Assembly (NCBI GenBank): GCA_964541595.1
Contig: CAZIRO010000113.1
Location: 1 to 9,576 of the forward strand
Reading direction: 5' to 3'
Length of the DNA: 9,576 nt
Source of the DNA: CAZIRO01 sp964541595
GTDB lineage: Bacteria > Acidobacteriota > HRBIN11
Shown one piece after another: positions 1 to 5,115 of this stretch (within the stretch, counting starts at the first letter, position 1; every line of letters begins with the position of its first letter). The position numbers and the translations under genes are program-made. The notes under the pieces are model-generated. The model ran no database searches. It saw nothing but the letters and a program-made list of their open reading frames with translations, and had not been told where the DNA came from.

Positions 1-1071
1 AGACTGACGGGGAACAAAGACGCATGGGATCTGCGTGCGGTGACATACCGGGTTCGGATCCACAAACGGTTGCCCCTGGAGCAGACGGTAAAAAGTGAGA
101 AATGCTGGATATACATGGCCCCCCGGACAGGTGAAATCCGGCGCCAGCCAGTCGTGACTGCAGGTACCCACCATTCCGACTGAAAAGAATACGACCATCT
201 GCAACCACTGCGCCCGCTCGCGAAGAAACTGAACCATAAAGGCCACCTTGTGCGCCTGCGCGTCCTGCGCACAGATGGCACCGCAGTGATCCCAGCCGAC
301 TTCGGTGATCCAGAAAGGACGTCCGATCCAGCCTTTCCATGCGAGGATCGGATAGATCTGCGCGTCGATGACGTCCCGGATCATTGCCGGTTCCGCCAGG
401 GTGTGCTGCGTCACGATATCGATATGCTGCGCAGCGACCTGCAGGATGTACACCAGGTTCCATCGGAGCGGTTCCCAGGTCCAGTGATGCGTCATTTCCG
501 GCGCCCCCACCCGTGCCATCGGATCCAGCGTGTGGATCACCCGGGCCGCCGGGATGAGGATGTCGTACACGTAGGCGAACATCGTTCCGGTAAAAAATTT
601 GGTCAAATTGGGTTCGTTCCATATCAGCCAGTGGTGGACACCCCCGGGTTCGCGTCGGTACCGCCGGACGACTTCAGCCACGAACCGTGTCCAGGTACGT
701 GGATCGTCGGGAGGCACGTTCGGACCCTGTCCCCCGTTGGCCCATGCGGGTGTACCCCAGAGGTTGATCATGAGTTGCGCATTCAAATCGCGGGCTGCGG
801 CCACGATGCGGTCCGGCACGGTCCAGTCGAACCGACCGGGTGCCGGCTCGATCCGGTCCCAGCGGAAGTCCATACGCAGCCATCGAACCCCGAGTTGCCG
901 ATAGGCACATCGGAACCGCGGAGATATGAAGTCGCCGATGATCCCCACGTGTTCCCGCAGATCCCACCCTTCGGGCGGTCCCGATCGATGGAAGAACCCC
1001 GCAGCGGCTGTCATGCTGATGAAAAGCATGCCTCCCCACCATCCGAACGTCCGGAAGAATGCCCTGCACAT
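1..1071 (-). CDS. Secreted clan GH-A glycoside hydrolase (3' end cut by window edge)
   Basis: The minus frame is open for 357 codons from ATG 1071-1069 to the window edge with no stop seen, so the C-terminus is missing. A G-rich Shine-Dalgarno (GGGGGA) lies just upstream of the ATG. Residues 1-25 (basic start, then a hydrophobic stretch ending TAAAG) look like a signal peptide or anchor, placing the enzyme outside the cytoplasm. The rest reads as a TIM-barrel retaining hydrolase: LGVRWLRMDFRWDRIEPAPG (60-79), WGTPAWA (105-111), WLIWNEPN (148-155) with E153 as likely acid/base, and FWITEVGW (253-260) with E257 as likely nucleophile. This NE/TE pair typifies clan GH-A (GH5, GH39 and relatives); the exact family and substrate cannot be told. 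Cysteines 263, 267, 304 and 315 could form disulfides. PAFLTFYRLLQG (322-333) resembles the closing part of such domains, so little is probably missing. It is divergent from everything to its right. Membership of clan GH-A is fairly sure; the substrate is unknown. Confidence 0.82.
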   Translation of the reverse strand, partial: MCRAFFRTFGWWGGMLFISMTAAAGFFHRSGPPEGWDLREHVGIIGDFISPRFRCAYRQLGVRWLRMDFRWDRIEPAPGRFDWTVPDRIVAAARDLNAQLMINLWGTPAWANGGQGPNVPPDDPRTWTRFVAEVVRRYRREPGGVHHWLIWNEPNLTKFFTGTMFAYVYDILIPAARVIHTLDPMARVGAPEMTHHWTWEPLRWNLVYILQVAAQHIDIVTQHTLAEPAMIRDVIDAQIYPILAWKGWIGRPFWITEVGWDHCGAICAQDAQAHKVAFMVQFLRERAQWLQMVVFFSVGMVGTCSHDWLAPDFTCPGGHVYPAFLTFYRLLQGQPFVDPNPVCHRTQIPCVFVPRQS

Positions 1072-1113
1072 CGGTCCCCCGTCCGGGCGATACCGTGATG
1101 AAAATGCGATCCA

Positions 1114-1141
1114 CTGCAACGCCGGAGTATTCAAGTATAAT
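1114..1141 (+). promoter_or_regulatory. Candidate plus-strand promoter upstream of the repeat element
   Basis: A perfect TATAAT lies at 1136-1141 with a poor -35 (CTGCAA, 1114-1119) at 16 bp. A transcript from here would run through the whole repeat element before reaching the CoA-binding-protein gene at 1490, giving a leader of about 340 nt. The -10 is good and the -35 is weak. Confidence 0.35.
1134..1139 (-). promoter_or_regulatory. Candidate -10 box for the glycoside hydrolase gene
   Basis: The minus strand reads TATACT here, about 62 nt upstream of the ATG at 1071. No convincing -35 is present at 16-18 bp (the 17-bp position reads TGTGCG), so this is a weak or activator-dependent candidate. 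It overlaps a TATAAT on the opposite strand. Confidence 0.35.
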
Positions 1142-1166
1142 CCATCGCCGAACGATCGCACATGTC

Positions 1167-1175
1167 TGCAACATC
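1167..1175 (+). repeat. 9-bp direct repeat, left flank of element copy 1
   Basis: TGCAACATC here is repeated exactly at 1402-1410, on the other side of the inverted-repeat element, consistent with a target-site duplication. Confidence 0.5.
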
Positions 1176-1401
1176 TGGGATCGGGACAGGCCATGGGACA
1201 GGGGAAGCGCCGGATGCGCGGATGGGCCGGTTGTTAGGTCCCAGGTCTCGGGTCTCAGGTCCCGGGTGGCAGGTGGCGGGTGGCGGGTCCCAGGTATCCG
1301 GGACGGGAGACGGAAGACAGGGGACGGGGCATCGCATGGGCTGGGGATAGCGCATGACCGTATGGGGACCCACGGTGTCCCATGGCCTGTCCCGATTGCA
1401 G
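1176..1401 (+). mobile_element. MITE-like repeat element with 21-bp inverted repeats (copy 1)
   Basis: A non-coding element. Its arms at 1180-1200 and 1376-1396 are perfect 21-bp inverted repeats (left arm begins ATCGGGACAGG). The same 9 bp, TGCAACATC, flanks it on both sides at 1167-1175 and 1402-1410, like a target-site duplication. The inverted repeats stop 4-5 bp short of these direct repeats. Inside are a 55-bp head (1179-1233, shared with 9502-9556), a degenerate 7-bp array (1233-1330) and a short distal part (1331-1375). No transposase or other ORF is credible inside. It sits between the divergent hydrolase and CoA-binding genes without breaking either. Alternatives are an intergenic element that folds as RNA, or chance direct repeats around a structured 5' leader. 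Confidence 0.6.
1233..1330 (+). repeat. Degenerate heptanucleotide tandem array 1
   Basis: About 14 consecutive 7-bp units. Units 1233-1295 fit NYCRGGT (GTTAGGT, CCCAGGT, CTCGGGT, CTCAGGT, CCCGGGT, GGCAGGT, GGCGGGT twice, CCCAGGT). From 1296 on the period of 7 persists but the unit drifts to ACGGGAG, ACGGAAG, ACAGGGG, ACGGGGC. The array lies between the arms of the 1176-1401 element and immediately follows its 55-bp head. It resembles in kind the short tandemly repeated repetitive sequences described in cyanobacteria, which are also heptamers. Confidence 0.85.
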
Positions 1402-1410
1402 TGCAACATC
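1402..1410 (+). repeat. 9-bp direct repeat, right flank of element copy 1
   Basis: Exact partner of 1167-1175. The next bases differ (CATCC here, TGGGA there), so the match is limited to 9 bp, as a target duplication would be. Confidence 0.5.
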
Positions 1411-1489
1411 CATCCGCCTCCAGGGCGATGCCGTAACGTTCCCCCGGATGCGACCTCCAAATGGTGAGAGTACAGGACGGAGGTTCACC

Positions 1490-1930
1490 ATGTCCGTTCC
1501 GGTGCACGATGTGGACGATATCATTCGAACGGTGTTGCATACATACCGGCGCATTGCCGTCGTCGGCATGTCGCGCAATCCGGAGAAGGCCGCTCACGGT
1601 GTGCCCGCGTTCCTTGCGCGGCAGGGGTATATCATCTATCCGGTGAATCCGCACGCGGATACCATCCTCGGCCGGAAAGCGTATGCGCACGTTCGGGACA
1701 TCCCCGATCCGGTGGACATCGTACAGATCTTTCGTCCCCCGGATCAGGTACTTCCGATCGTCGAGGAAGCCATCGAACGGGCGCGCACCCGTGGAGATGT
1801 CCGGGTGATCTGGTTGCAGGAAGGGATTCGCAACGAGGAAGCACGGCAGCGGGCAGAGACCGCTGGCCTCATTGTGATACAGGACCGCTGTATGATGCAG
1901 GAATGGCTTCGCATCCATGCGGGTGGCTGA
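1490..1930 (+). CDS. CoA-binding-domain protein (YccU-like)
   Basis: A 146-residue protein that is essentially one Rossmann-type CoA-binding domain, the usual size of this stand-alone family. Recognisable family segments are RIAVVGMSRNPEKAAHGV (21-38), GYIIYPVNPHADTILGRKAY (46-65), IPDPVDIVQIFRPPDQV (71-87), VIWLQEGIRNEEA (106-118) and GLIVIQDRCMM (126-136). The family resembles the CoA-binding domain of succinyl-CoA synthetase and ADP-forming acyl-CoA synthetases but lacks their catalytic parts; its cellular role is not established. I chose ATG 1490 because GGAGG (1479-1483) stands 6 nt before it and the domain begins soon after. An in-frame ATG at 1382 lies inside the repeat element and would add an unrelated 36-residue head. 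No membrane segment or signal peptide is seen. It is followed by a repeat array, so it is probably a single-gene unit. Confidence 0.88.
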   Translation: MSVPVHDVDDIIRTVLHTYRRIAVVGMSRNPEKAAHGVPAFLARQGYIIYPVNPHADTILGRKAYAHVRDIPDPVDIVQIFRPPDQVLPIVEEAIERARTRGDVRVIWLQEGIRNEEARQRAETAGLIVIQDRCMMQEWLRIHAGG

Positions 1931-1933
1931 CAG

Positions 1934-1961
1934 AAAAACGGGCACGGCACGGGGTGTCCCG
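1934..1961 (-). terminator. Terminator-like hairpin read on the minus strand
   Basis: On the minus strand a stem CGGG(A)CAC/GTGCCCG (1954-1961 with 1939-1945, one bulge, 8-nt loop) is followed directly by TTTTT (1938-1934). This is the layout of an intrinsic terminator for transcripts coming from the right, through array 2. On the plus strand the hairpin follows the stop of the CoA-binding gene by 8 nt but lacks a T-run, so it could at most be a weak plus-strand terminator. Confidence 0.45.
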
Positions 1962-1970
1962 ACCCCCAAG

Positions 1971-2091
1971 ACCTGACACCCGACACCTGAATACCCGACA
2001 CCCGACACCTGAATACCCGACACCCGACACCTGACACCTGACACCTGACACCTGATACCTGATACCTGACACCTGATACCCGGAACCCGAG
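1971..2091 (-). repeat. Heptanucleotide tandem array 2 (opposite orientation)
   Basis: Seventeen consecutive units on the plus strand read mostly ACCTGAC, ACCCGAC or ACCTGAT, with two 8-bp units (ACCTGAAT at 1985 and 2007). In reverse complement the unit is GTCAGGT, which fits the NYCRGGT consensus of array 1. A 22-bp higher-order unit repeats perfectly at 1985-2006 and 2007-2028, showing recent slippage or unequal exchange. The array fills the gap between the CoA-binding gene and the promoter of the lpt-rpoN operon. No copy of the 55-bp head is seen beside it. Confidence 0.92.
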
Positions 2092-2101
2092 CCTTCATTA
2101 T

Positions 2102-2130
2102 TTGGCAAACACCGTGTGTCCTGATATACT
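2102..2130 (+). promoter_or_regulatory. Sigma-70-type promoter for the 2172-9466 gene cluster
   Basis: TTGGCA (2102-2107), a 17-bp spacer and TATACT (2125-2130) form a near-consensus housekeeping promoter 42 bp before the Roadblock gene. The predicted start is near 2137. It begins 11 bp after array 2 ends, so array length changes would alter the sequence immediately upstream of the -35. Confidence 0.72.
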
Positions 2131-2139
2131 GAGACGGAA

Positions 2140-2160
2140 CCCTATGGTTTTTACCCAGGG
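2140..2160 (+). promoter_or_regulatory. Small 5' leader hairpin before the Roadblock gene
   Basis: CCCT (2140-2143) can pair with AGGG (2157-2160), and GGT with ACC inside, around a T-rich loop. The right arm includes the only AGGG that could serve as Shine-Dalgarno for ATG 2172, 11 nt away. Short and interrupted, so weak. Confidence 0.25.
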
Positions 2161-2171
2161 ACGGACACCCG

Positions 2172-2546
2172 ATGGAATTCCAACAATATCTGGAACAACT
2201 GCTGAACGATCTTCCGGCGTGTGACGCGGCATTCCTGATGGGTATGGACGGACTGGCCGTCGCCAAGGCCACGCGTGATCCCGGCGCGGGAGAAGATCTG
2301 GAAGCGTTTGCCGCACAGTACACACATCTGCTGCAGTCGCTGCATCAGGCGCTGCACCAGTTCGACGCCGACAGTCAACCGTATGAGCACATTCACGTCA
2401 TGGACCGTTTCTTTATCCTGGCACGTTTCATCACGTCTTCATACTATGTCCTCCTCCGCGTGCGCCCGGAAGGGCTCCTGGGACACGCACGGTATCGACT
2501 GCACCGTTTATGTCAGCAACTGGCACAGGAGATCGGGAGCATTTAA
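2172..2546 (+). CDS. Roadblock/LC7 domain protein
   Basis: A 124-residue single-domain protein. DAAFLMGMDGLAVAKAT (18-34), the amphipathic helix DLEAFAAQYTHLLQSLHQAL (42-61) and the following strands HIHVMDRFFILARF (73-86) and YYVLLRVRPEGLLGHARY (91-108) match the alpha/beta layout of Roadblock/LC7 proteins such as MglB. These usually dimerise and act on small Ras-like GTPases (MglA type) or serve as scaffolds. No GTPase gene is present in the window, so the partner is unknown. It is cytoplasmic, with no signal peptide or membrane segment. It is the first gene after the 2102-2130 promoter and ends 26 bp before the LptC-LptA fusion. The Shine-Dalgarno is poor (AGGG 11 nt upstream, or part of ACGGAC), which may limit its translation. 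Family call fairly sure from the pattern; exact role open. Confidence 0.75.
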   Translation: MEFQQYLEQLLNDLPACDAAFLMGMDGLAVAKATRDPGAGEDLEAFAAQYTHLLQSLHQALHQFDADSQPYEHIHVMDRFFILARFITSSYYVLLRVRPEGLLGHARYRLHRLCQQLAQEIGSI

Positions 2547-2572
2547 CGATCCGCTGAACTTCCGGGGATCCC

Positions 2573-4396
2573 ATGCGCACCATCCGCTGGTTGATCGCTT
2601 GCGCCGTCATCGCCATTCTGATCTTTGTCGGCATCACATACCGACGGTATCGCCAGAAAATGGAACGCGCGGCCTCTGTTCCCGCGGAATCCTCTCCGGA
2701 CGTGTTTCGGGATTTCCGTTTCCAGCGCGTTCGGGGCAACCGGGTGGAATTGCGGTTCCACGCGGCCCGGTACACGTACCAGTCCCCCGTGGAGATCGCA
2801 GGGGAGACCATCACCATTGAACTTCCGGGCGCACACGATACGACCACCGTGATCCGTGCCCGGAAGGGCACCTGGCACATCCGTCGTGAGCGGGCTCACC
2901 TCTGGGATAACGTCGTGATCCAGTACCGCGGTTTGCGCATCCGGACGACGGACCTGCGGTACGCAAGCGACCATCAACAGACCGTGATCCCGGTCCCCCT
3001 GCAGTGGTCCTGGCCGGAGCGAAACTGGCGCGGACGTGCGGATCGGGGGCTGTACCGGACGGACACGCATACGATCCTCCTCAGCGGTCACGTACGGATG
3101 ACCTGGCAGGATGCCCACGGTATGTACCGGCTGCATGCGCCCCGAATGGTCTGGGACCTGGACTCGCATACGGTCCGGTTTCCAGATACGACCCGTGTGG
3201 TGGGTCAGGTGGACATCGTGTTTCAGTTCCAGTGCGGTGTACTGGAGTACCAGCGTTCCCGGGACGGTACGGTGCGCCTTGCGGGGAATCATCGCTGTCA
3301 GGGTGAATGGCAGACTACCGGGGACCGGTTCCGATGGCGTGCGCCGTCCATGACGCTGACCGTGACCGGGGACGGTCGCCGGCAATGGGACCTGCTACGC
3401 GGTCGGATTCTCTGGCAGGGCCACTGGTGGATCCGGGCCGCCCGCCTGCACGTCAATGTCGCGCCGGACGCGCCCATCACGATCATCGGCACGCCCGACG
3501 CGCTCACTCTCATCCCGGCACCGCGGGCGCCATTCAGCAGGAATGTCCACAACGTGCGTACAGCGCGATTGATCGTGCAACGCGCCCACGCCGATACGCC
3601 CACGCGTATCGTGCTCCCGGAACCGTGGACCATGGAACTCACCCGCGGTATTCTGCACGCCCGGCGCGGACAATACGCGCACGATACCTGGCAGGCCGAA
3701 CAACCGCGGATTCGTACCCGCGACGGCTGGCAGATCGCGGCCGAAACACTGACGTACCGCGACCCGCACGTCGTCCTGCGCGGTACGGTTCGGGGCACCG
3801 GCAGCGTACGCGCGCAACCGTGGACCCTGGAAGCCGATACGATGACCTGGTCCGATGCGTCCATGCAGTGGCAGTCGCATGTGCGTATCCGTACACCAGA
3901 TATGGTGCTGAACGCGGATACCTGGACATGGGACGGCGATCGGTGGTCCGCCACCGGGGTGCACCCCAGCCAGATGTGGCAGCAGACCGCCCGGCGGACC
4001 TATGAAATGACATTCCAGGCGACAGCCGCACAGCAGACGGATACGGACTGCGTGGAACTGATCGAACACGTCCGCCTGTCCGTTCAATGGACACGCCGCC
4101 ATCGGAAGACATTGACCGTGGAAGGACAACGCGCACGGTTCTGTCCGGACGGCTGGATCGTCGACCCGCTGGACCGGTTCGTCTACGACACATACACGGG
4201 AACGGGTCGCCGTATCCGCGTCGATTGGGCGCAGGAACAGGTCTGGATCGAGGGCCCGGTCGATATCCGCTCCACCCGTCAGGGCCGGGCACATGCGGCA
4301 CACATGCGGATCGATCTCGCACAGGAACAGATCGAACTGCTCAACCCGTTCCCGGAACGTGGAGTGACGGAATGGAAACCCGAACCGCCGTTTTGA
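2573..4396 (+). CDS. LptC-LptA-like fusion: membrane-anchored, multi-jellyroll LPS transport protein
   Basis: A 607-residue protein, about three times the length of LptC or LptA alone (each near 190). Residues 6-22 form one transmembrane helix after a short basic start, giving an N-in anchored protein with the rest periplasmic. Residues about 45-176 follow the LptC pattern: FRFQRVRGNRVELRFHAARY (48-67), GLRIRTTDLRYA (120-131), WRGRADRGLYRTDTHTILL (152-170). Residues about 180-315, 345-465 and 475-595 look like further beta-rich OstA/jellyroll segments, with recurring alternation as in HAPRMVWDL, EADTMTWSD, NADTWTWDG and AAHMRIDLAQEQIELL. LptC clamps LPS arriving from LptB2FG and LptA forms the bridge to LptD; this chain may do both. 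GGGGAT (2564-2569) precedes the ATG. The end overlaps lptB by 25 bp, strongly supporting the role. It is rich in Arg and Trp; periplasmic cysteines are 221, 242, 493 and 524. The domain borders are estimates. Confidence 0.8.
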   Translation: MRTIRWLIACAVIAILIFVGITYRRYRQKMERAASVPAESSPDVFRDFRFQRVRGNRVELRFHAARYTYQSPVEIAGETITIELPGAHDTTTVIRARKGTWHIRRERAHLWDNVVIQYRGLRIRTTDLRYASDHQQTVIPVPLQWSWPERNWRGRADRGLYRTDTHTILLSGHVRMTWQDAHGMYRLHAPRMVWDLDSHTVRFPDTTRVVGQVDIVFQFQCGVLEYQRSRDGTVRLAGNHRCQGEWQTTGDRFRWRAPSMTLTVTGDGRRQWDLLRGRILWQGHWWIRAARLHVNVAPDAPITIIGTPDALTLIPAPRAPFSRNVHNVRTARLIVQRAHADTPTRIVLPEPWTMELTRGILHARRGQYAHDTWQAEQPRIRTRDGWQIAAETLTYRDPHVVLRGTVRGTGSVRAQPWTLEADTMTWSDASMQWQSHVRIRTPDMVLNADTWTWDGDRWSATGVHPSQMWQQTARRTYEMTFQATAAQQTDTDCVELIEHVRLSVQWTRRHRKTLTVEGQRARFCPDGWIVDPLDRFVYDTYTGTGRRIRVDWAQEQVWIEGPVDIRSTRQGRAHAAHMRIDLAQEQIELLNPFPERGVTEWKPEPPF

Positions 4397-5112
4397 AAAC
4401 GGTCGATCTGTGGAAACGGTACGGACGCCGGTGGGTCGTGCAGTCCGTTTCCCTGACCGTCCGTGCGGGTGAGATCGTGGGACTGCTCGGACCGAACGGC
4501 GCGGGAAAGACCACGACGTTCTATATGATCGTCGGTCTGGTCACGCTGGATCGGGGCGAAATCTGGCTGTCGGATACCAACCTGACCGACATGCCGATGT
4601 ATCAGCGGGCGCGGCGCGGGATCGTGTATCTCCCGCAGGAACCGTCCATTTTCCGGCGCATGCGCGTGGAGGACAACATCGACTGCGTACTGGAAATGCG
4701 GGGGTGGCCCCGCACTCAACGGCGGTTGCGGGTGCAGCAGATTCTGGAAGAACTGCACATCACGCATCTGGCGCGTGCGTATGCGTACACCCTTTCCGGG
4801 GGGGAACGGCGGCGGGTGGAGATCGCACGGGCCCTCGCGGTGGATCCGACGTTTCTCTTACTCGACGAACCTTTCACGGGCATCGACCCCATCGCGGTTC
4901 ATGAAATACAGGAAATTCTAAAAAAACTGCGATCTCGTGGCATCGGGATTCTCATCACGGACCACAACGTACGCGACACCTTGAAAATCACCGATCGGAC
5001 TTATATCATTAATGAGGGCCGGATCCTGACCGAAGGGCGACCGGAAGTGGTTGCGCACCATCCGGACGTGCGACGGACGTTCCTCGGAGAGGATTTTCGC
5101 CTGGAGGCCTGA
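4372..5112 (+). CDS. lptB: LPS export ABC transporter ATPase LptB
   Basis: A 246-residue ABC ATPase, close to the usual LptB length (about 240). It hydrolyses ATP on the cytoplasmic face to drive LPS extraction by LptB2FG. Visible motifs: Walker A GPNGAGKT (40-47), Q-loop YLPQEPSIFRRM (86-97), signature LSGGERRRVEIARAL (141-155), Walker B FLLLDEPFTGIDP (161-173), and H-loop ILITDHNV (193-200). The GLLGPNGAGKTTTFYM and LGEDFRL (near the C-terminus) segments are LptB hallmarks that separate it from the LivG/LivF branch. I chose ATG 4372 because GGAG (4361-4364) lies 7 nt before it and the fold starts there; the frame is open further upstream only as overlap with the fusion gene. The 25-bp overlap suggests translational coupling. 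No catalytic residue is missing. The permease genes lptF/lptG are not in the window. Confidence 0.96.
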   Translation: METRTAVLKTVDLWKRYGRRWVVQSVSLTVRAGEIVGLLGPNGAGKTTTFYMIVGLVTLDRGEIWLSDTNLTDMPMYQRARRGIVYLPQEPSIFRRMRVEDNIDCVLEMRGWPRTQRRLRVQQILEELHITHLARAYAYTLSGGERRRVEIARALAVDPTFLLLDEPFTGIDPIAVHEIQEILKKLRSRGIGILITDHNVRDTLKITDRTYIINEGRILTEGRPEVVAHHPDVRRTFLGEDFRLEA

Positions 5113-5115
5113 TCG

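Noticed and set aside
250..1098. A 282-codon plus-strand open frame opposite the hydrolase
   Set aside because: The minus frame has a signal peptide, clan GH-A catalytic motifs and a ribosome-binding site. The plus frame is a GC-rich shadow rich in Arg, Pro and His with no recognisable domain.
1244..1259. GGTCTC words in the arrays as meaningful restriction-modification sites
   Set aside because: They follow simply from the heptamer consensus (NYCRGGT read in register); no methylase or nuclease gene is present.
1382..1489. N-terminal extension of the CoA-binding protein from ATG 1382
   Set aside because: The added 36 residues come from the repeat-element arm and intergenic DNA. ATG 1490 has a strong GGAGG at ideal distance and matches the family start.
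1971..2091. CRISPR array
   Set aside because: The period is 7 bp with no spacers of 25-40 bp, no repeat of CRISPR length and no cas genes nearby.
1948..2124. Imperfect 15-bp direct repeat (CACGGGGTGTCCCGA at 1948 and a 12/15 match at 2110) flanking array 2 as element ends
   Set aside because: Three mismatches and no inverted arms; too weak to call an element boundary, especially next to a promoter.
674..2323. A 549-codon minus-strand open frame crossing both heptamer arrays and the CoA-binding gene
   Set aside because: It is antisense to a clear family gene, out of frame with the hydrolase it overlaps, and its repetitive VSG/RCQ segments are just translated 7-bp repeats.
2431..2540. TGGCAC words near 2429 and 2520 as sigma-54 promoters
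   Set aside because: No TTGC follows at the required spacing, and both sites lie within coding sequence.
3395..4303. Long minus-strand and alternative plus-strand open frames within the LptC-LptA fusion gene
   Set aside because: They lack ribosome-binding sites and recognisable motifs and are expected by chance in GC-rich coding DNA. The 2573-4396 frame has the anchor helix, LptC pattern and lptB coupling.
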